This document shows, piece by piece, positions 8,597-18,148 of a DNA stretch of 64,000 nucleotides. Source of the stretch: Domibacillus robiginosus (lineage in GTDB: Bacteria > Bacillota > Bacilli > Bacillales > Domibacillaceae); NCBI RefSeq assembly GCF_000966195.1, contig NZ_LAHL01000009.1, forward strand, positions 1 through 64,000, given 5' to 3'. Made by a program: the position numbers and the translations under genes. The notes under the pieces are model-generated. The model had not been told where the DNA came from and did not search any database. It was given only the letters and a program-made list of their open reading frames with translations. How positions within the stretch are numbered: the stretch's first letter is position 1; each line of letters opens with the position of its first letter.

Positions 8597-9082
8597 TCAG
8601 AACTGCACCACCGCCGGCCGGCTTTCGGTTCGGTTCCGTTCCGTTTTCTTTCCGTTTTGTTTCGTTCCGTTTTCTTTTTGGTGCCGTATCGTCCACGTAT
8701 CGTACAAGGACCGAATGCGGCCAGGTGGAATATGCGCCGCCACAAACGCAATGAGCGACGCGTCTTTTACCAAAGACAGCTCTTTTTCCACACAATCCTC
8801 GACCGGCTTGCCGCCCCGGGTGAAATTATAGCGTCCCCAGTGCCGGATCGCCATTTCTCCCTCGTCCTCACTAAACCGCACCAGGCCCATTTCTTCAAGC
8901 GACCGAAAACACTCCTCTACCTTTGACAGCGCCAATCCCGTATCAAACGCCGCCTTGCGCCTGTTCAGCGGATAAATGCCAATCTGCGTCGTCTGGCTGT
9001 TTGTCAGCATATACAAAAAACAAAGCTTCTCCGCCGCCGACATATCCATCACTTTATTGTCACTCCAAAAATTCGCATACAC
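8597..9082 (-). CDS. Phage-type replisome organiser, N-terminal winged-helix half (DnaD-like)
   Basis: Typical of phage replication initiators: FWSDNKV, FLYMLTNSQTTQIGIYPL, RHWGRYNFTRGGKP and DCVEKELSLVKDASLI. After about residue 125 comes a low-complexity hydrophilic linker (ENGTKQNGKKTERNRTE) encoded by short imperfect repeats, then TGA. The annotated GTG at 9080-9082 has no ribosome site. The family usually begins MAKYR, and the in-frame codons upstream read (ATA)-A-K-Y-R-F, with GGAGGG 8 nt before the ATA at 9098-9100, so the real start may be there. The product would bind the element's origin and load the helicase. Confidence 0.7.
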   Translation of the reverse strand: MYANFWSDNKVMDMSAAEKLCFLYMLTNSQTTQIGIYPLNRRKAAFDTGLALSKVEECFRSLEEMGLVRFSEDEGEMAIRHWGRYNFTRGGKPVEDCVEKELSLVKDASLIAFVAAHIPPGRIRSLYDTWTIRHQKENGTKQNGKKTERNRTESRPAVVQF

Positions 9083-9100
9083 AAACCGATACTTCGCTAT

Positions 9101-9271
9101 TTACATTCCCTCCTGCCGATTGATCCAGTCCGCCAGCGTTTCCTGCGAGAAAAAAATCCGCCGCCCCACCCGGTAATGCGGCACCGCCCCGGCCTGCACA
9201 TACCGATACAGTGTCCCCGGATATACCCCTAAAAACGCCGCCGCTTCCTTGATCGTCATCTTCGTTTTCAT
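9101..9271 (-). CDS. Excisionase-like helix-turn-helix protein, 56 aa
   Basis: The ATG at 9269-9271 has GGGGAGG at 7 nt. The sequence MTIKEAAAFLGVYPGTLYR, VGRRIFFSQETLADWI is the MerR-like winged helix of small excisionase-family DNA-binding proteins. Its stop codon directly abuts the ATA/AKYR start of the DnaD-like gene, so the two form one transcript. It may be a regulator of the replication module, since no integrase is nearby. Confidence 0.75.
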   Translation of the reverse strand: MKTKMTIKEAAAFLGVYPGTLYRYVQAGAVPHYRVGRRIFFSQETLADWINRQEGM

Positions 9272-9329
9272 CCGTTTTCCTCCCCTTTCGCTTTTTATGT
9301 ACAAAGAAGAAGGAAAAATCGATACCTGA

Positions 9330-9372
9330 AGAGGAAAAAAAGAAAAAGAAGACAGCTTTTGGCTGCCTTCTT
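9330..9372 (-). terminator. Terminator upstream of the excisionase-like gene (minus strand)
   Basis: GAAGGCAGC and GCTGTCTTC stem at 9348-9370, followed on the minus strand by a T-rich run. It implies a transcription unit ending near 9380, although the only ORF there is weak. Confidence 0.6.
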
Positions 9373-9379
9373 CGCTTCT

Positions 9380-9646
9380 TTATCGCCGCCCAAACGCGCG
9401 CCGTTCTCCGTACTCCGTACACGCCGGATACAGCTTTACCCGTTTGCCGTTCCGTCCTTTGTTCGAACGAAGTGGGAGCCCCTTTCTTTTGTGTATTTGG
9501 CCATTAAAAATGATGTTTACAGCAGTGTGTTTTTTGAATGTAAGAAAGCCAAAAACATACAAGGGACGAATAAAAACTTGTATATTTTCGGCTTTTGATA
9601 ACTTTGGATATGAAACTCTTTTAATATCTACTCGTTTAGGTCTCAT
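9380..9646 (-). CDS. Doubtful small ORF or gene relic, 88 aa
   Basis: The frame opens at an ATG with AGGA about 9 nt upstream and ends just before a minus-strand terminator. The C-terminal half is basic (HKRKGLPLRSNKGRNGKRV). Its first half lies inside the repeat copy at 9501-9617, and the sister copy at 20279 does not keep this frame open, so that part is probably not protein-coding. No family recognised. Confidence 0.25.
   Translation of the reverse strand: MRPKRVDIKRVSYPKLSKAENIQVFIRPLYVFGFLTFKKHTAVNIIFNGQIHKRKGLPLRSNKGRNGKRVKLYPACTEYGERRAFGRR
9501..9617 (+). repeat. About 117-bp hairpin-bearing repeat, copy A
   Basis: Direct repeat of 20279-20395, with roughly three quarters identity by eye. 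It contains an imperfect inverted repeat, AAGCCAAAAACATACAAG (9545-9562) against CTTGTATATTTTCGGCTT (9577-9594). Could be a remnant insertion-sequence end or a MITE. The two copies bracket the carotenoid operon and the 636-residue gene. Confidence 0.55.
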
Positions 9647-9788
9647 TATAAAAATTCCTGCTATTTAATAGAGCAGGGATTTTTGTCCTGCATGCAAAGA
9701 AGCCCGAGATCCATCCCCGCGCTTCTCTATTAGATATTTTATTACCCTGTGCAAAATCGACGATCGTTCACACAGGAATTAAGAGTAT

Positions 9789-10895
9789 TCAGACCTTAAT
9801 TTTACGACCCTTCCAATTCACAGAATGGAAAATATTCACCCTGATGAAGGAATACAGATAGATTCCTGCAAAAAACAAAAACAATATCGGATAAAAAGGG
9901 AAAACCGCCCATCTGAAATTACCAACCCTCCTGGCAAACCATGCCGTTTGAATCATATACAGGATATACAATATCCCACTGAACATGATTGCCGCAGGAT
10001 TCCATTCAGTAATAGAAGAGATCAATGCTCCCGCAGCAATGAAACTGCCGGAAATCCAGAAGATAACCATCAGCATGATAACTGGATGAGTTGATTTGGA
10101 GCCGACGGCAAAACTTTTGCACCAGCCCTCGATAAGGCTTCCTACTCCTTCCGGGTACATGCGCAACGACATAATACCTTTGCCGCCCAGGCAGCGAACG
10201 GGGAGATCATGTTCAAGAAATGCCTCTCCCAGGGCCAGATCATCCATGATGGCTCCCTCGATTTTTTTATGACCTCCAGACAAAAAGTAATCGTCTCGAT
10301 TACATAGAATGCATGGACCGAACGAACCGGCAGTTTTAAACCGTGGTCCCCAAACCGTAAAAAGATTCATCCCTACCACGACGATGATGTTAAATACAAC
10401 GGAGATGTGTTCATACAAGCGCTCAACTGTATGAAATGGCTGTAATGCTGTAATACCTTTGGCTCCCTTTCCCTGATAGAAATGCAGCAGATTGCTTAAC
10501 CCATCCACACTGGTGAATCTTGTATCAGCGTCTAAAAATAATAACCAGCTCCCTTTGGCCTGGTCGGCGCCATGCCAGCAGGCTGATGATTTTCCTGCCC
10601 CTGCATTCTGCAGAACCTTTGCACCGTAGCTTTTTGCAACAGCCGCAGTATTGTCAGATGAATCGTCATCAACAACCAGAATTTCAAATTGTCTGAAACG
10701 CTGCTCCTGCAATGATTGCAATAACGGTGAGATCCTGCTCTCTTCATTCCTGGCTGGAATAATAATGGACAGAAACGGAAGACCGGTCGCAGGCCTGGAG
10801 GAGGAAACGGGAACCGGTAAAGACCAGAACATGAGGACGCCAATCATAACTGCCACAAATCCAATCGCGAGATTCATTACTTCTAAAGCCGTCAT
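9789..10895 (-). CDS. crtQ: CrtQ-like carotenoid glycosyltransferase
   Basis: 368 residues from the ATG at 10893-10895, preceded by GGAAGGAGG. An N-terminal membrane segment is followed by a GT2 domain: SIIIPARNEESRI, VVDDDSSDNTA, FLDADTRF, then GSFGPCILCNRDDYFLSGGHKKIEGAIMDD split across the acceptor region, and C-terminal membrane helices ending in NWKGRKIKV. This layout matches Staphylococcus CrtQ, which glucosylates 4,4'-diaponeurosporenoate. It is the last gene of the carotenoid operon, 60 bp downstream of crtN. The sugar and acceptor are inferred from the family. Confidence 0.82.
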   Translation of the reverse strand: MTALEVMNLAIGFVAVMIGVLMFWSLPVPVSSSRPATGLPFLSIIIPARNEESRISPLLQSLQEQRFRQFEILVVDDDSSDNTAAVAKSYGAKVLQNAGAGKSSACWHGADQAKGSWLLFLDADTRFTSVDGLSNLLHFYQGKGAKGITALQPFHTVERLYEHISVVFNIIVVVGMNLFTVWGPRFKTAGSFGPCILCNRDDYFLSGGHKKIEGAIMDDLALGEAFLEHDLPVRCLGGKGIMSLRMYPEGVGSLIEGWCKSFAVGSKSTHPVIMLMVIFWISGSFIAAGALISSITEWNPAAIMFSGILYILYMIQTAWFARRVGNFRWAVFPFYPILFLFFAGIYLYSFIRVNIFHSVNWKGRKIKV

Positions 10896-10954
10896 AAAAC
10901 CAGCCTCCTTCCTCTGCATGTAAGCACACAGCTTTTATGATTCCTGACAAACCT

Positions 10955-12484
10955 TTATTTCGCTGAATAATCGAACAGATTGCCTGTATCGTCTTGTATC
11001 AATTCCTGTGCGGTAATTCTGGCAGATAACAGCACAATGGGGACGCCGGCGCCGGGATGGGTACTGCTTCCGGTAAAGTACAAGTTTTCACAATGGCTCG
11101 CCTTGCTTTGCGGACGATAGTGGTTGCTTTGTTTCAGGATTGGCTGCAAACCAAATGTAGCACCATTATACGCATTGAATTTCGACCTGAAATCCAATGG
11201 TGTGGTATGCGTTTCGGTGACAATCTCATTTTCAATGTTTTCAAAGCCACGGATTTTCTTTAATTCATTTAAAATGTAACTGCGATAATAAGAAATAGTT
11301 TCCTCGTCCCATTCATAGTTTGCTGTAGCTATATCCGAAACGGGCATCAGGATATACAATCCATCCTTTCCCTCAGGCGCCAGGGAAGAATCCATTTTTG
11401 AAGCGATGTATACATAAAAGGAGGCATTCGTCAGTTTCTTCCCGTCAAAAATATCCTTAAGATTCTGATCAAGATTTTCATTGAAAATAAAATTATGTAC
11501 ATGGTCAATTTCTTCATATTTTCGGTCCATACCGAGATATAATAGAAAACATGAACAAGAGTATTTCATACTGTCGATTTTCTCATCGGTATATTTTCCT
11601 TTGGCAGGCTTGTCTTTTACTAAGTGCTTCATCGCATAGGGGAAGTCTGCATTACAAACTACATAATCTGAAGAAATTTTCTGTCCATCCACTAAAATCC
11701 CTTCCGCTTTGCGGTTTTGAATGGCGATCTCCTGTACATCCTTTCCATAATGAATCGTCCCTCCAAGCTCCTTGAAGAGCCTTTCCATTGCCAAAGCCAT
11801 CGTATACATACCGCCCTTCATAAACCACACTCCATATAGAAATTGAATCATAGGAATCATGGTATAAAAAGAAGGACTTTTCAGAGGGGAAATACCTATG
11901 TATAACGTTTGAAAACTAATCAGCTGTTTCAGCCGTTCATTCTTAATATATTTACTGATAAACTTATCCGCAGTGTCGTAAGGTTTCAGCTTCAATACTT
12001 TCTTCAGCATCGGGAGGTTATAAAAATCAGCTCTTTTGCGGAAAGGTCTTTGAAGAACGTGATGCTTTGCAATAACAAATCGTTTGTTAATTTCATGCAT
12101 ATATTGAAAAAAGCCTGCTGTGTCCTCTTCGCTGATTGATTCGATCGTCTTTGTCAGCTTGGTAAGGTCAGAGGAAATATCAAAAGGCTGGTCGGGAATA
12201 TCACTAAAATAAGCCCGATATATCGGATCCAATTTTTCCATTGGAATGTAATCATCCGGGTTGCGGCCGCATAGTTCAAATAGTTCCCGATATAATTCCG
12301 GCATCATCACGATGCTTGGCCCCAAATCAAATTTGTACCCCCCATCCAGTTCAATACGATTCATTTTGCCTCCGGGTGTTAACCCTTTTTCATATATTTC
12401 CACCTGATAGCCCGCATACTGCAGCCTTATGGCACTGGCAAGCCCTGCTACACCCGCTCCAACGACAATGACCTTCTTGCTCAT
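10955..12484 (-). CDS. crtN: 4,4'-diapophytoene (dehydrosqualene) desaturase
   Basis: 509 residues from the ATG at 12482-12484 (GAGGG at 7 nt). An N-terminal FAD-binding Rossmann motif (VIVVGAGVAGLASAIRL) is followed by family blocks that match CrtN rather than CrtP: FDLGPSIVMMPELY, FQTLYIGISPLKSPS, FMKGGMYTMA, YSCSCFLLYLGMD and SSTHPGAGVPIVLLSA. It converts colourless 4,4'-diapophytoene to coloured diaponeurosporene or diapolycopene at the membrane. A 300-bp gap to the aldehyde dehydrogenase gene suggests a possible internal promoter. Confidence 0.93.
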   Translation of the reverse strand: MSKKVIVVGAGVAGLASAIRLQYAGYQVEIYEKGLTPGGKMNRIELDGGYKFDLGPSIVMMPELYRELFELCGRNPDDYIPMEKLDPIYRAYFSDIPDQPFDISSDLTKLTKTIESISEEDTAGFFQYMHEINKRFVIAKHHVLQRPFRKRADFYNLPMLKKVLKLKPYDTADKFISKYIKNERLKQLISFQTLYIGISPLKSPSFYTMIPMIQFLYGVWFMKGGMYTMALAMERLFKELGGTIHYGKDVQEIAIQNRKAEGILVDGQKISSDYVVCNADFPYAMKHLVKDKPAKGKYTDEKIDSMKYSCSCFLLYLGMDRKYEEIDHVHNFIFNENLDQNLKDIFDGKKLTNASFYVYIASKMDSSLAPEGKDGLYILMPVSDIATANYEWDEETISYYRSYILNELKKIRGFENIENEIVTETHTTPLDFRSKFNAYNGATFGLQPILKQSNHYRPQSKASHCENLYFTGSSTHPGAGVPIVLLSARITAQELIQDDTGNLFDYSAK

Positions 12485-12825
12485 GTAAATTCCCTCATTT
12501 CCAAATAATATTTGCTTCATCTTTTAACAAGTCCTGAAGTAATAGCCGTCATACGCCCCCGCTTGCAGCGTTGAACAACGATAACGGGAGGTTAAGCCAA
12601 GGGCATACAGGATCATCATCCAGCCTCCCCTTGCTACATTCCAAAAAGAAGAATAGCGGAGCAGGCCACTGTGTTAATTCCCTTGTTTTATTTCCCTGGA
12701 AAGCGAGTTAAGTCTCTCGATCCGATGCCATTCCGTCTTTTTTTACTGTATCCTTTTTTAAGAAAAAATCGTGCCATTTAAACAATGCTTATGTATAAAA
12801 GACACAACTTTGCTCAATCATTCTA
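12485..12825 (-). other. Gap inside the carotenoid operon holding a possible 31-aa relic ORF
   Basis: A minus-strand frame at 12524-12619 starts with two ATGs behind AAGGGGAGG and reads MMILYALGLTSRYRCSTLQ then AGAYDGYYFRTC before TAA. The frame stays open further upstream as SSFWNVARGGW until another TAA. This looks like the tail of a decayed gene, or a very small peptide; no family is recognised. The rest of the gap (12620-12825) shows no other feature. Confidence 0.3.
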
Positions 12826-14223
12826 TTACAGCAGCCACTTTCTTAACTTTTTCAATGCTTTCATGTTTCGGTCAGAATATGGCGGGAATTTACCTTGAAA
12901 ACGCAGGTAATGATACGTTTGGTAATCTGTTTTTTCATAACTAAAAGCTAGAAAACCAGCTTTGCCGTGATAAGCACCGTATCCGCTTCTTCCAACCCCT
13001 CCAAATGCGATATGGGGGCTCGCGGCATGATGTATCACTTGATTGACACTGATAGTTGATGAACGCATGTATTCGTTGAACAGTTGAATTTGATTTCTAT
13101 TTTTACTGAATATATACCCCGTAAGTGTATCGCGCTGAAGCCTGCCACTGGATAATAACGTTTTTAAGTTCGTATAGGGAATGACAGGAAGGACCGGACC
13201 GAAAATTTCCTCCTGCAGAATCGGACTTCCCGGTTTGATATCTGTTAACACGGTTGGGGCGATGAACCGATCGAATCGATCATACGCACCTCCATGCCGG
13301 ACATTGCCCTGCCCGATAAACTCAACCATCTTTTGAAAATGTGCATCGGTACAGATCCTGCCATAATCCCCGCTTGCCTGAGGTTGCTCTCCGTAGAAAG
13401 CGGAAACCGAAGCGGAAATCTCATCCAGCGTTTTTTCATAAATAGAATGATGGACAAAAAGGGTATCCGGTGCAATACAGGTTTGTCCAGCATTAAGGAA
13501 TTTACCCCAGACGATTTCTCTAATGGCTGCTTTTGAAAAGCCTGTTTCATCAATGATACATGGGTTTTTCCCGCCGAGTTCCAGTATCACCGGTGTAAGT
13601 TGCCCAGCTGCCTGCTCTGCCACAGCTTTCCCAGTCTGTCCGCTGCCTGTAAAAAAGATCAGATCAAAAGGGGCTGAAGTCAACAGGCTGGCGGTTTGTG
13701 CATCTCCTGTCACAACATGTAATTGTTCGGGAGGAAAGGCGTGATTGATGATTTCTTTTAGCAGTTCAGCCGTTGCCGGTGCATGTTCAGATGGTTTGAT
13801 TACGCAGAAGTTTCCGCTGGCAATTGCACCAATAGCAGGCATCAAGGTAAGCTGGACTGGATAATTCCACGAACCGATGATGAGTACGCTCCCATATGGA
13901 TGCCTCTTTTTTTTGAGCGCTTCCACATATCCCAATTTAAGGTGCCGAGAGCGGACAGGCCGGTTCCATTTTGCTATATGCTTGCATACATAATCAATTT
14001 CATTCAATAGAACGGCAATCTCAGATGAAAAGGATTCGAAGGCCGGCTTTCCCAAATCTGAATAAAGAGCCTTGATAAATGCCTCTTCGCGCTCCAAAAG
14101 AATAGCTTTCAGCTTTAAAAGCTGCTTTTTACGTACTTCAATTGAAGGGCTTCCCGTGGACAACAGCTCCTCCCTCTGCCTTTCCGGTAATGTCTTCAGA
14201 AAATGACTTTCATTGTCAGGCAT
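12826..14223 (-). CDS. Aldehyde dehydrogenase of the carotenoid pathway (AldH-like)
   Basis: 465 residues, the length of class 3-type ALDHs that lack a long N-terminus. Motifs: [38 protein letters not shown] (general base Glu) and [10 protein letters not shown] (catalytic Cys); [10 protein letters not shown] also present. In staphyloxanthin-type pathways this enzyme oxidises 4,4'-diaponeurosporenal to the acid, after CrtP. Its start overlaps the end of crtP by 8 nt, so it is translationally coupled, which strongly supports a carotenoid substrate. The C-terminus is hydrophobic and basic, perhaps for membrane contact. Confidence 0.88.
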   Translation of the reverse strand: MPDNESHFLKTLPERQREELLSTGSPSIEVRKKQLLKLKAILLEREEAFIKALYSDLGKPAFESFSSEIAVLLNEIDYVCKHIAKWNRPVRSRHLKLGYVEALKKKRHPYGSVLIIGSWNYPVQLTLMPAIGAIASGNFCVIKPSEHAPATAELLKEIINHAFPPEQLHVVTGDAQTASLLTSAPFDLIFFTGSGQTGKAVAEQAAGQLTPVILELGGKNPCIIDETGFSKAAIREIVWGKFLNAGQTCIAPDTLFVHHSIYEKTLDEISASVSAFYGEQPQASGDYGRICTDAHFQKMVEFIGQGNVRHGGAYDRFDRFIAPTVLTDIKPGSPILQEEIFGPVLPVIPYTNLKTLLSSGRLQRDTLTGYIFSKNRNQIQLFNEYMRSSTISVNQVIHHAASPHIAFGGVGRSGYGAYHGKAGFLAFSYEKTDYQTYHYLRFQGKFPPYSDRNMKALKKLRKWLL

Positions 14224-15718
14224 GGGAAAAATCCCTCTGAACTATTTTCTCGCTTACAAGCTGGCCGCTTAAAGTGACCATAGGCATTCCGCCTCCTGGG
14301 TTTACGGTTCCCCCCACAAAATATAGATTGTTATAGCGTTCACTCTGTTTCGGATGCTTGAATCCTTTATTTTTCTTGCGGTCTGATACTGTTCCATAAA
14401 TGGCACCCCGGTCAGAGCCATACATCCGCCTGATATCTTCCGGTGTCCATACATCTTTTGTAACGATATTAGCCCGCAAATCGTGCAAACCCATTTTCTC
14501 TAATTTGATCAGGGTCCGCTCAGCAAATTGTTCATATTCCTGCTGGGTGAAAGGTTTCTGATCCTGAATATAAGGAATATGGGGCAGTACTTTTATATTT
14601 TCATGTCCTGCAGGAGCCTGCGACGGATCTGTTTTATTGACGTTGACTAAATAAATAACCGGATCATTCGGCAGTTCATGACGATGGAAGATGGATTGCA
14701 TTTGCTGCTTCATATTTTCTGCGAAAAAGAAATTATGATGGCGAAGCTGCGGATAGCTTCTTTTCACGCCCAAATGCATGACGAGACCGGAGCTGGCCGG
14801 TTCGAATTTCTTCTTTAATTTGTTCACAAAATGGCTGTCTTCCTCCAGTAATCGTTCGTAAACCGGTATGACTTCCATATTAGAAACATAATAATCTGCT
14901 GTCAGCTTTGTTCCGTCTTCCAAAACGGCTCCTGTGATTTCACCGTTCTTTTTTTCAAGCTTGACGATCTTTTTACCGAGGTGGAAGTGAACTCCCACTT
15001 CATCAGCTAGCTTCACCAAACCGTCCGCTAGTTTATTCAAGCCACCGGGTACATACCATACACCCTGGTCATGCTGCATGTAAATCATCATGTTCAAAAC
15101 GGCCGGTGCATCGTAAGGGGACGAACCCACATACTTGATAAAGTAGGATAGCATATCGCGGAACTGTTTATTACTTATCCGTTTATCAATGGCTCCATGA
15201 ACGGTAGAAAAAAGATCAAAGTTCTTTAAAGCAGTGAACAGGCCCGTATGTTTCATAATTTCTCTCGTCTTATCAACGCCATGCTTAAAATAGGTTTTAT
15301 CCGTTATATCATAAAGTCTTTTTGAATAGTGAAGCAAATCCTGATACTCACGCATATCCTTTTCACTCAGAGATTGGTTCTTCTCTTGCATTTCCTTCAA
15401 ATCTTCATATAAGTCTATGATATTTCCGTCAGGGAAAAAGGAGCGCCATTGATGATCCAGCTTTTCAATTGGGACGTAGTCCTTCATGGATTTGCCACTG
15501 GCAGCAAACAAATTTTCGAAGATTTGGGGCATCGTAAGGATGGATGGGCCCAAATCAAAACCGAAACCATCCTGATCCAACCGGTTCAGCTTCCCCCCAA
15601 TGTGATCATTTTTTTCATATAATGAGACATCGTATCCTGCCTGTGCCAGTGAAATCGCAGCCGATAGTCCTCCGAGTCCGCCTCCGATAACCAGTACGTT
15701 TTTATTTTTAATTTTCAC
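14216..15718 (-). CDS. crtP: Diapocarotenoid oxygenase (terminal methyl oxidation)
   Basis: 500 residues from GTG at 15716-15718, with GGAGGGG upstream. A Rossmann FAD motif ([19 protein letters not shown]) is followed by blocks diagnostic of Crt[82 protein letters not shown] and [18 protein letters not shown]. It oxidises a terminal methyl group of diaponeurosporene to the aldehyde. It overlaps crtM by 11 nt and the dehydrogenase gene by 8 nt, so the three are one tightly coupled unit. Confidence 0.93.
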   Translation of the reverse strand: MKIKNKNVLVIGGGLGGLSAAISLAQAGYDVSLYEKNDHIGGKLNRLDQDGFGFDLGPSILTMPQIFENLFAASGKSMKDYVPIEKLDHQWRSFFPDGNIIDLYEDLKEMQEKNQSLSEKDMREYQDLLHYSKRLYDITDKTYFKHGVDKTREIMKHTGLFTALKNFDLFSTVHGAIDKRISNKQFRDMLSYFIKYVGSSPYDAPAVLNMMIYMQHDQGVWYVPGGLNKLADGLVKLADEVGVHFHLGKKIVKLEKKNGEITGAVLEDGTKLTADYYVSNMEVIPVYERLLEEDSHFVNKLKKKFEPASSGLVMHLGVKRSYPQLRHHNFFFAENMKQQMQSIFHRHELPNDPVIYLVNVNKTDPSQAPAGHENIKVLPHIPYIQDQKPFTQQEYEQFAERTLIKLEKMGLHDLRANIVTKDVWTPEDIRRMYGSDRGAIYGTVSDRKKNKGFKHPKQSERYNNLYFVGGTVNPGGGMPMVTLSGQLVSEKIVQRDFSHA

Positions 15719-16616
15719 CTGTTATTGCCCCTCCTTCCCGTAAATCAAAAATTCTGTTCACTGCAGTATTGATTTGGACCATTTTATCTTTTGTCACATA
15801 GTTCCGTTTCGTTAAACATTGGTAGCCATTTTTCCGTACAGCATCAAGTATGCCTCTGTATATATGAGCAGACAGATAAACGGGTAATCGACTATCAGCA
15901 TCCAGCAGCTCTATGTTTACTAAAAACCCTTCATATAATGATTCGGCACGTGCAGCAAGTTTTTCCCATAGATTGATGAAGTTATCATTAATCAAGCTTT
16001 CATGTAAATCATTCTGTGAATAGTGAAAATGACTCAGTTCTTCTACGGGCAGATAGATGCGATTTTTCTCATGGTAATCTTCGCCAATATCACGCAGTAT
16101 ATTCGTAATTTGCATGGCTACACCAAGATCAGCTGCAGCTAAACGCAAACCCGCCGAAGATTTCGAGGCAATGATCGGCAAAAGCATTAAACCGACAGAC
16201 CCCGCTACATAGTAACTGTATCTTTCCAATTCTTTCATTGTGTTCGGGGTTGTAAAAGCTAAATCCATGGATTGCCCAGTCAGCTGGTCATAAAAGAGGC
16301 CGATATCCATGTCATATGTATTAAATACATGTCTGAGTGCGCGCCATAGTGGTTTGTCCACTTCAGCTCCATCATTGAACAAATCTAGTTCTTTCTTTAA
16401 GTGTCTTAACAGCCTGGCCTTCTCCTCGAACGAATGCTCTCCATCTGCACACTCATCTGCAGTTCTGCAAAAAGCATAGATCGCATAAACGGCATTTGCT
16501 TTTTCATCAGGAAGTTGTGAAAATGCATAGTAAAAGCTTTTGGAGTGTTGTTTTATCATTGTTTCACAATACTTAAAATCCGCTTGCTTTTTCTCCGTTT
16601 CCATATCCACATCCAT
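15708..16616 (-). CDS. crtM: Dehydrosqualene (diapophytoene) synthase
   Basis: 302 residues. A squalene/phytoene synthase with both aspartate-rich motifs, CRTADECAD (about residue 50) and [19 protein letters not shown] (about 170). It condenses two farnesyl diphosphates to 4,4'-diapophytoene, the committed step of C30 carotenoids. The C30 rather than C40 call rests on the neighbouring crtN and crtP. The chosen ATG (16614-16616) lies only 4 nt after AAAAGGAG; the second ATG at 16602-16604 is an alternative. First gene of the operon. Confidence 0.92.
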   Translation of the reverse strand: MDVDMETEKKQADFKYCETMIKQHSKSFYYAFSQLPDEKANAVYAIYAFCRTADECADGEHSFEEKARLLRHLKKELDLFNDGAEVDKPLWRALRHVFNTYDMDIGLFYDQLTGQSMDLAFTTPNTMKELERYSYYVAGSVGLMLLPIIASKSSAGLRLAAADLGVAMQITNILRDIGEDYHEKNRIYLPVEELSHFHYSQNDLHESLINDNFINLWEKLAARAESLYEGFLVNIELLDADSRLPVYLSAHIYRGILDAVRKNGYQCLTKRNYVTKDKMVQINTAVNRIFDLREGGAITGEN

Positions 16617-16804
16617 CTCCTTTTAGATCTATTTCCAGATCATTGAAATATCATAAATTGTCGATTGGATTTTTATTCCTTTTTCGCTGCTGCTTTAAGT
16701 CGGCATGCATCCTTACATCATTCTATATGCTAGTTCTCTCCTAAAACAAACTTGAGTGTTCTGCAAAACACATGTTAGAAGGAAGGAACATCGAAGGAAG
16801 TGCT

Positions 16805-17692
16805 TCAATTTCCATGAGATTCGGCCGCTTCTCTAATTTTCCATGCGACAAGCTTCCAGGCCTCCTCTGCCCTTTCTTTTGGGCCTAGATGGGTAAAAGC
16901 ATGTTTACAGTCTCTGAATATCTTCTCTTGAACCTTTACCCCAGATGCTTTTAGTCTCTCAGCATAACATTCTGCTTCCGGCCTAAAGGCGTCATACTCC
17001 GCTATGAGAATAAGGGCAGAAGCTAATCGGTCACTCACTACAGCACGAACAGGGGAAGCGAGAGGATGCTCCGCTTGTCCTTTGTCAGGTACGTAGCACA
17101 TGTTTAAAAAATTTGCTGCTTGAGGATACCGGGCACGCCACTTATCCGGTTCCGGTTTATCTGCATGCGGGGTGGCAAAATCCAGCATCGGGCATGTCAG
17201 CACTTGGAGCAGTGGCTGATTTTCCCCTTTCTCTTCCAGGTAGAGACAGAGAGCTGCCGCTATATTTGCCCCTGAACTCTGTCCGCCAACCATCATTTTT
17301 TCCGCATCAATATTCAAATCGTTGGCTCTTCTCTTTATCCATTGAAAAATTTCATACCCCTGTTCAATCGGCCTGGGAAAAGGGTACTCTGGTGCTTTCG
17401 CATAATCAACATTAACAACTACACATTCTGCCTGATTGGCCAGGTAGCGGCAATAAGGATCATCCATCTCCTTTTCATGCATGATGAACGCTCCACCATG
17501 AAAATTAATATAGACAGGGAACTTTTTCTGTCTTGCTTCCAAGGGATAGTACAGGGAAATGTTAGTAGGTTCTACAGATGTTTCAACTTCCACATCTTTT
17601 TTCATTTTCACTGGCTGAAAGGGAATCATAGGTGTTTTTTTTGCTTGATTAGGCAGGAGACGAAGTAGTTTTGCAATCGTAACAGTGAACAT
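16805..17692 (-). CDS. Alpha/beta hydrolase, hormone-sensitive-lipase family
   Basis: 295 residues from the ATG at 17690-17692, which has GAGG at 8 nt. The HGGAF oxyanion motif (NFHGGAFIMHEKE), the nucleophile elbow GGQSSGANIA, an aspartate in AEYDAFRPEAE and a histidine in DCKHAFTHLG complete the catalytic set. The N-terminus is hydrophobic. It lies upstream of crtM on the same strand but with a 190-bp gap, so it may have its own promoter. A role in trimming or transferring acyl groups on glycosylated carotenoids is conceivable, since no crtO acyltransferase is present, but this is only inference. Confidence 0.8.
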   Translation of the reverse strand: MFTVTIAKLLRLLPNQAKKTPMIPFQPVKMKKDVEVETSVEPTNISLYYPLEARQKKFPVYINFHGGAFIMHEKEMDDPYCRYLANQAECVVVNVDYAKAPEYPFPRPIEQGYEIFQWIKRRANDLNIDAEKMMVGGQSSGANIAAALCLYLEEKGENQPLLQVLTCPMLDFATPHADKPEPDKWRARYPQAANFLNMCYVPDKGQAEHPLASPVRAVVSDRLASALILIAEYDAFRPEAECYAERLKASGVKVQEKIFRDCKHAFTHLGPKERAEEAWKLVAWKIREAAESHGN

Positions 17693-18040
17693 TAGTGTAA
17701 CCTCACTTTTTACCATTTTAACTTGAATAAAACAAATTTATACTCCAGCAATCACTATTATTATCCAGGAAGCCAAAGTGGTAATGGCGGCACTCCCTCC
17801 ATTGTTTTTGGTAGATTATATGTTTTGTCCGCCCAAAAACAGTTTATTTCTAACATATGATTCAAAGACCGAGAAAGTGTAATAAACGCTAGCTTTATAT
17901 TCATTTTTGACATACATTCCACTGCCCCAGGCCCTCCTAAATTGCTGCTGTATCGGTTTCTTCTATTTTCATTGAACCTCCATACCTTCTTCATTCGTTT
18001 AATTCTGTTCAACAAACCTTACCCGTTATCATAATAACTT
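17693..18040. other. Intergenic stretch, no supported gene
   Basis: About 350 bp, AT-rich. A minus-strand open frame at 17761-18015 has no convincing ribosome site or recognisable domain and is not called. The promoter of the hydrolase gene probably lies near 17700-17760. Confidence 0.4.
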
Positions 18041-18043
18041 CCA

Positions 18044-18081
18044 CAAAAAAAAGGACTTATCCTTCTTCAAGATAAGCCCCA
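18044..18081 (-). terminator. Terminator of the 636-residue gene
   Basis: On the minus strand, GGGGCTTATC pairs with GGATAAGTCC around TTGAAGAA, followed by eight or more T. It lies about 70 bp beyond the stop at 18149. Confidence 0.75.
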
Positions 18082-18148
18082 GTTAGTTGAACAAGCACCT
18101 TCTTATATTATTGTGTCCTTCTTTCCCTCTCAATAGCTGTAATAAAGA

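Noticed and set aside
17761-18015. 84-codon minus-strand frame downstream of the hydrolase promoter region
   Set aside because: No ribosome site, no recognisable domain, and it lies between a promoter region and a terminator.
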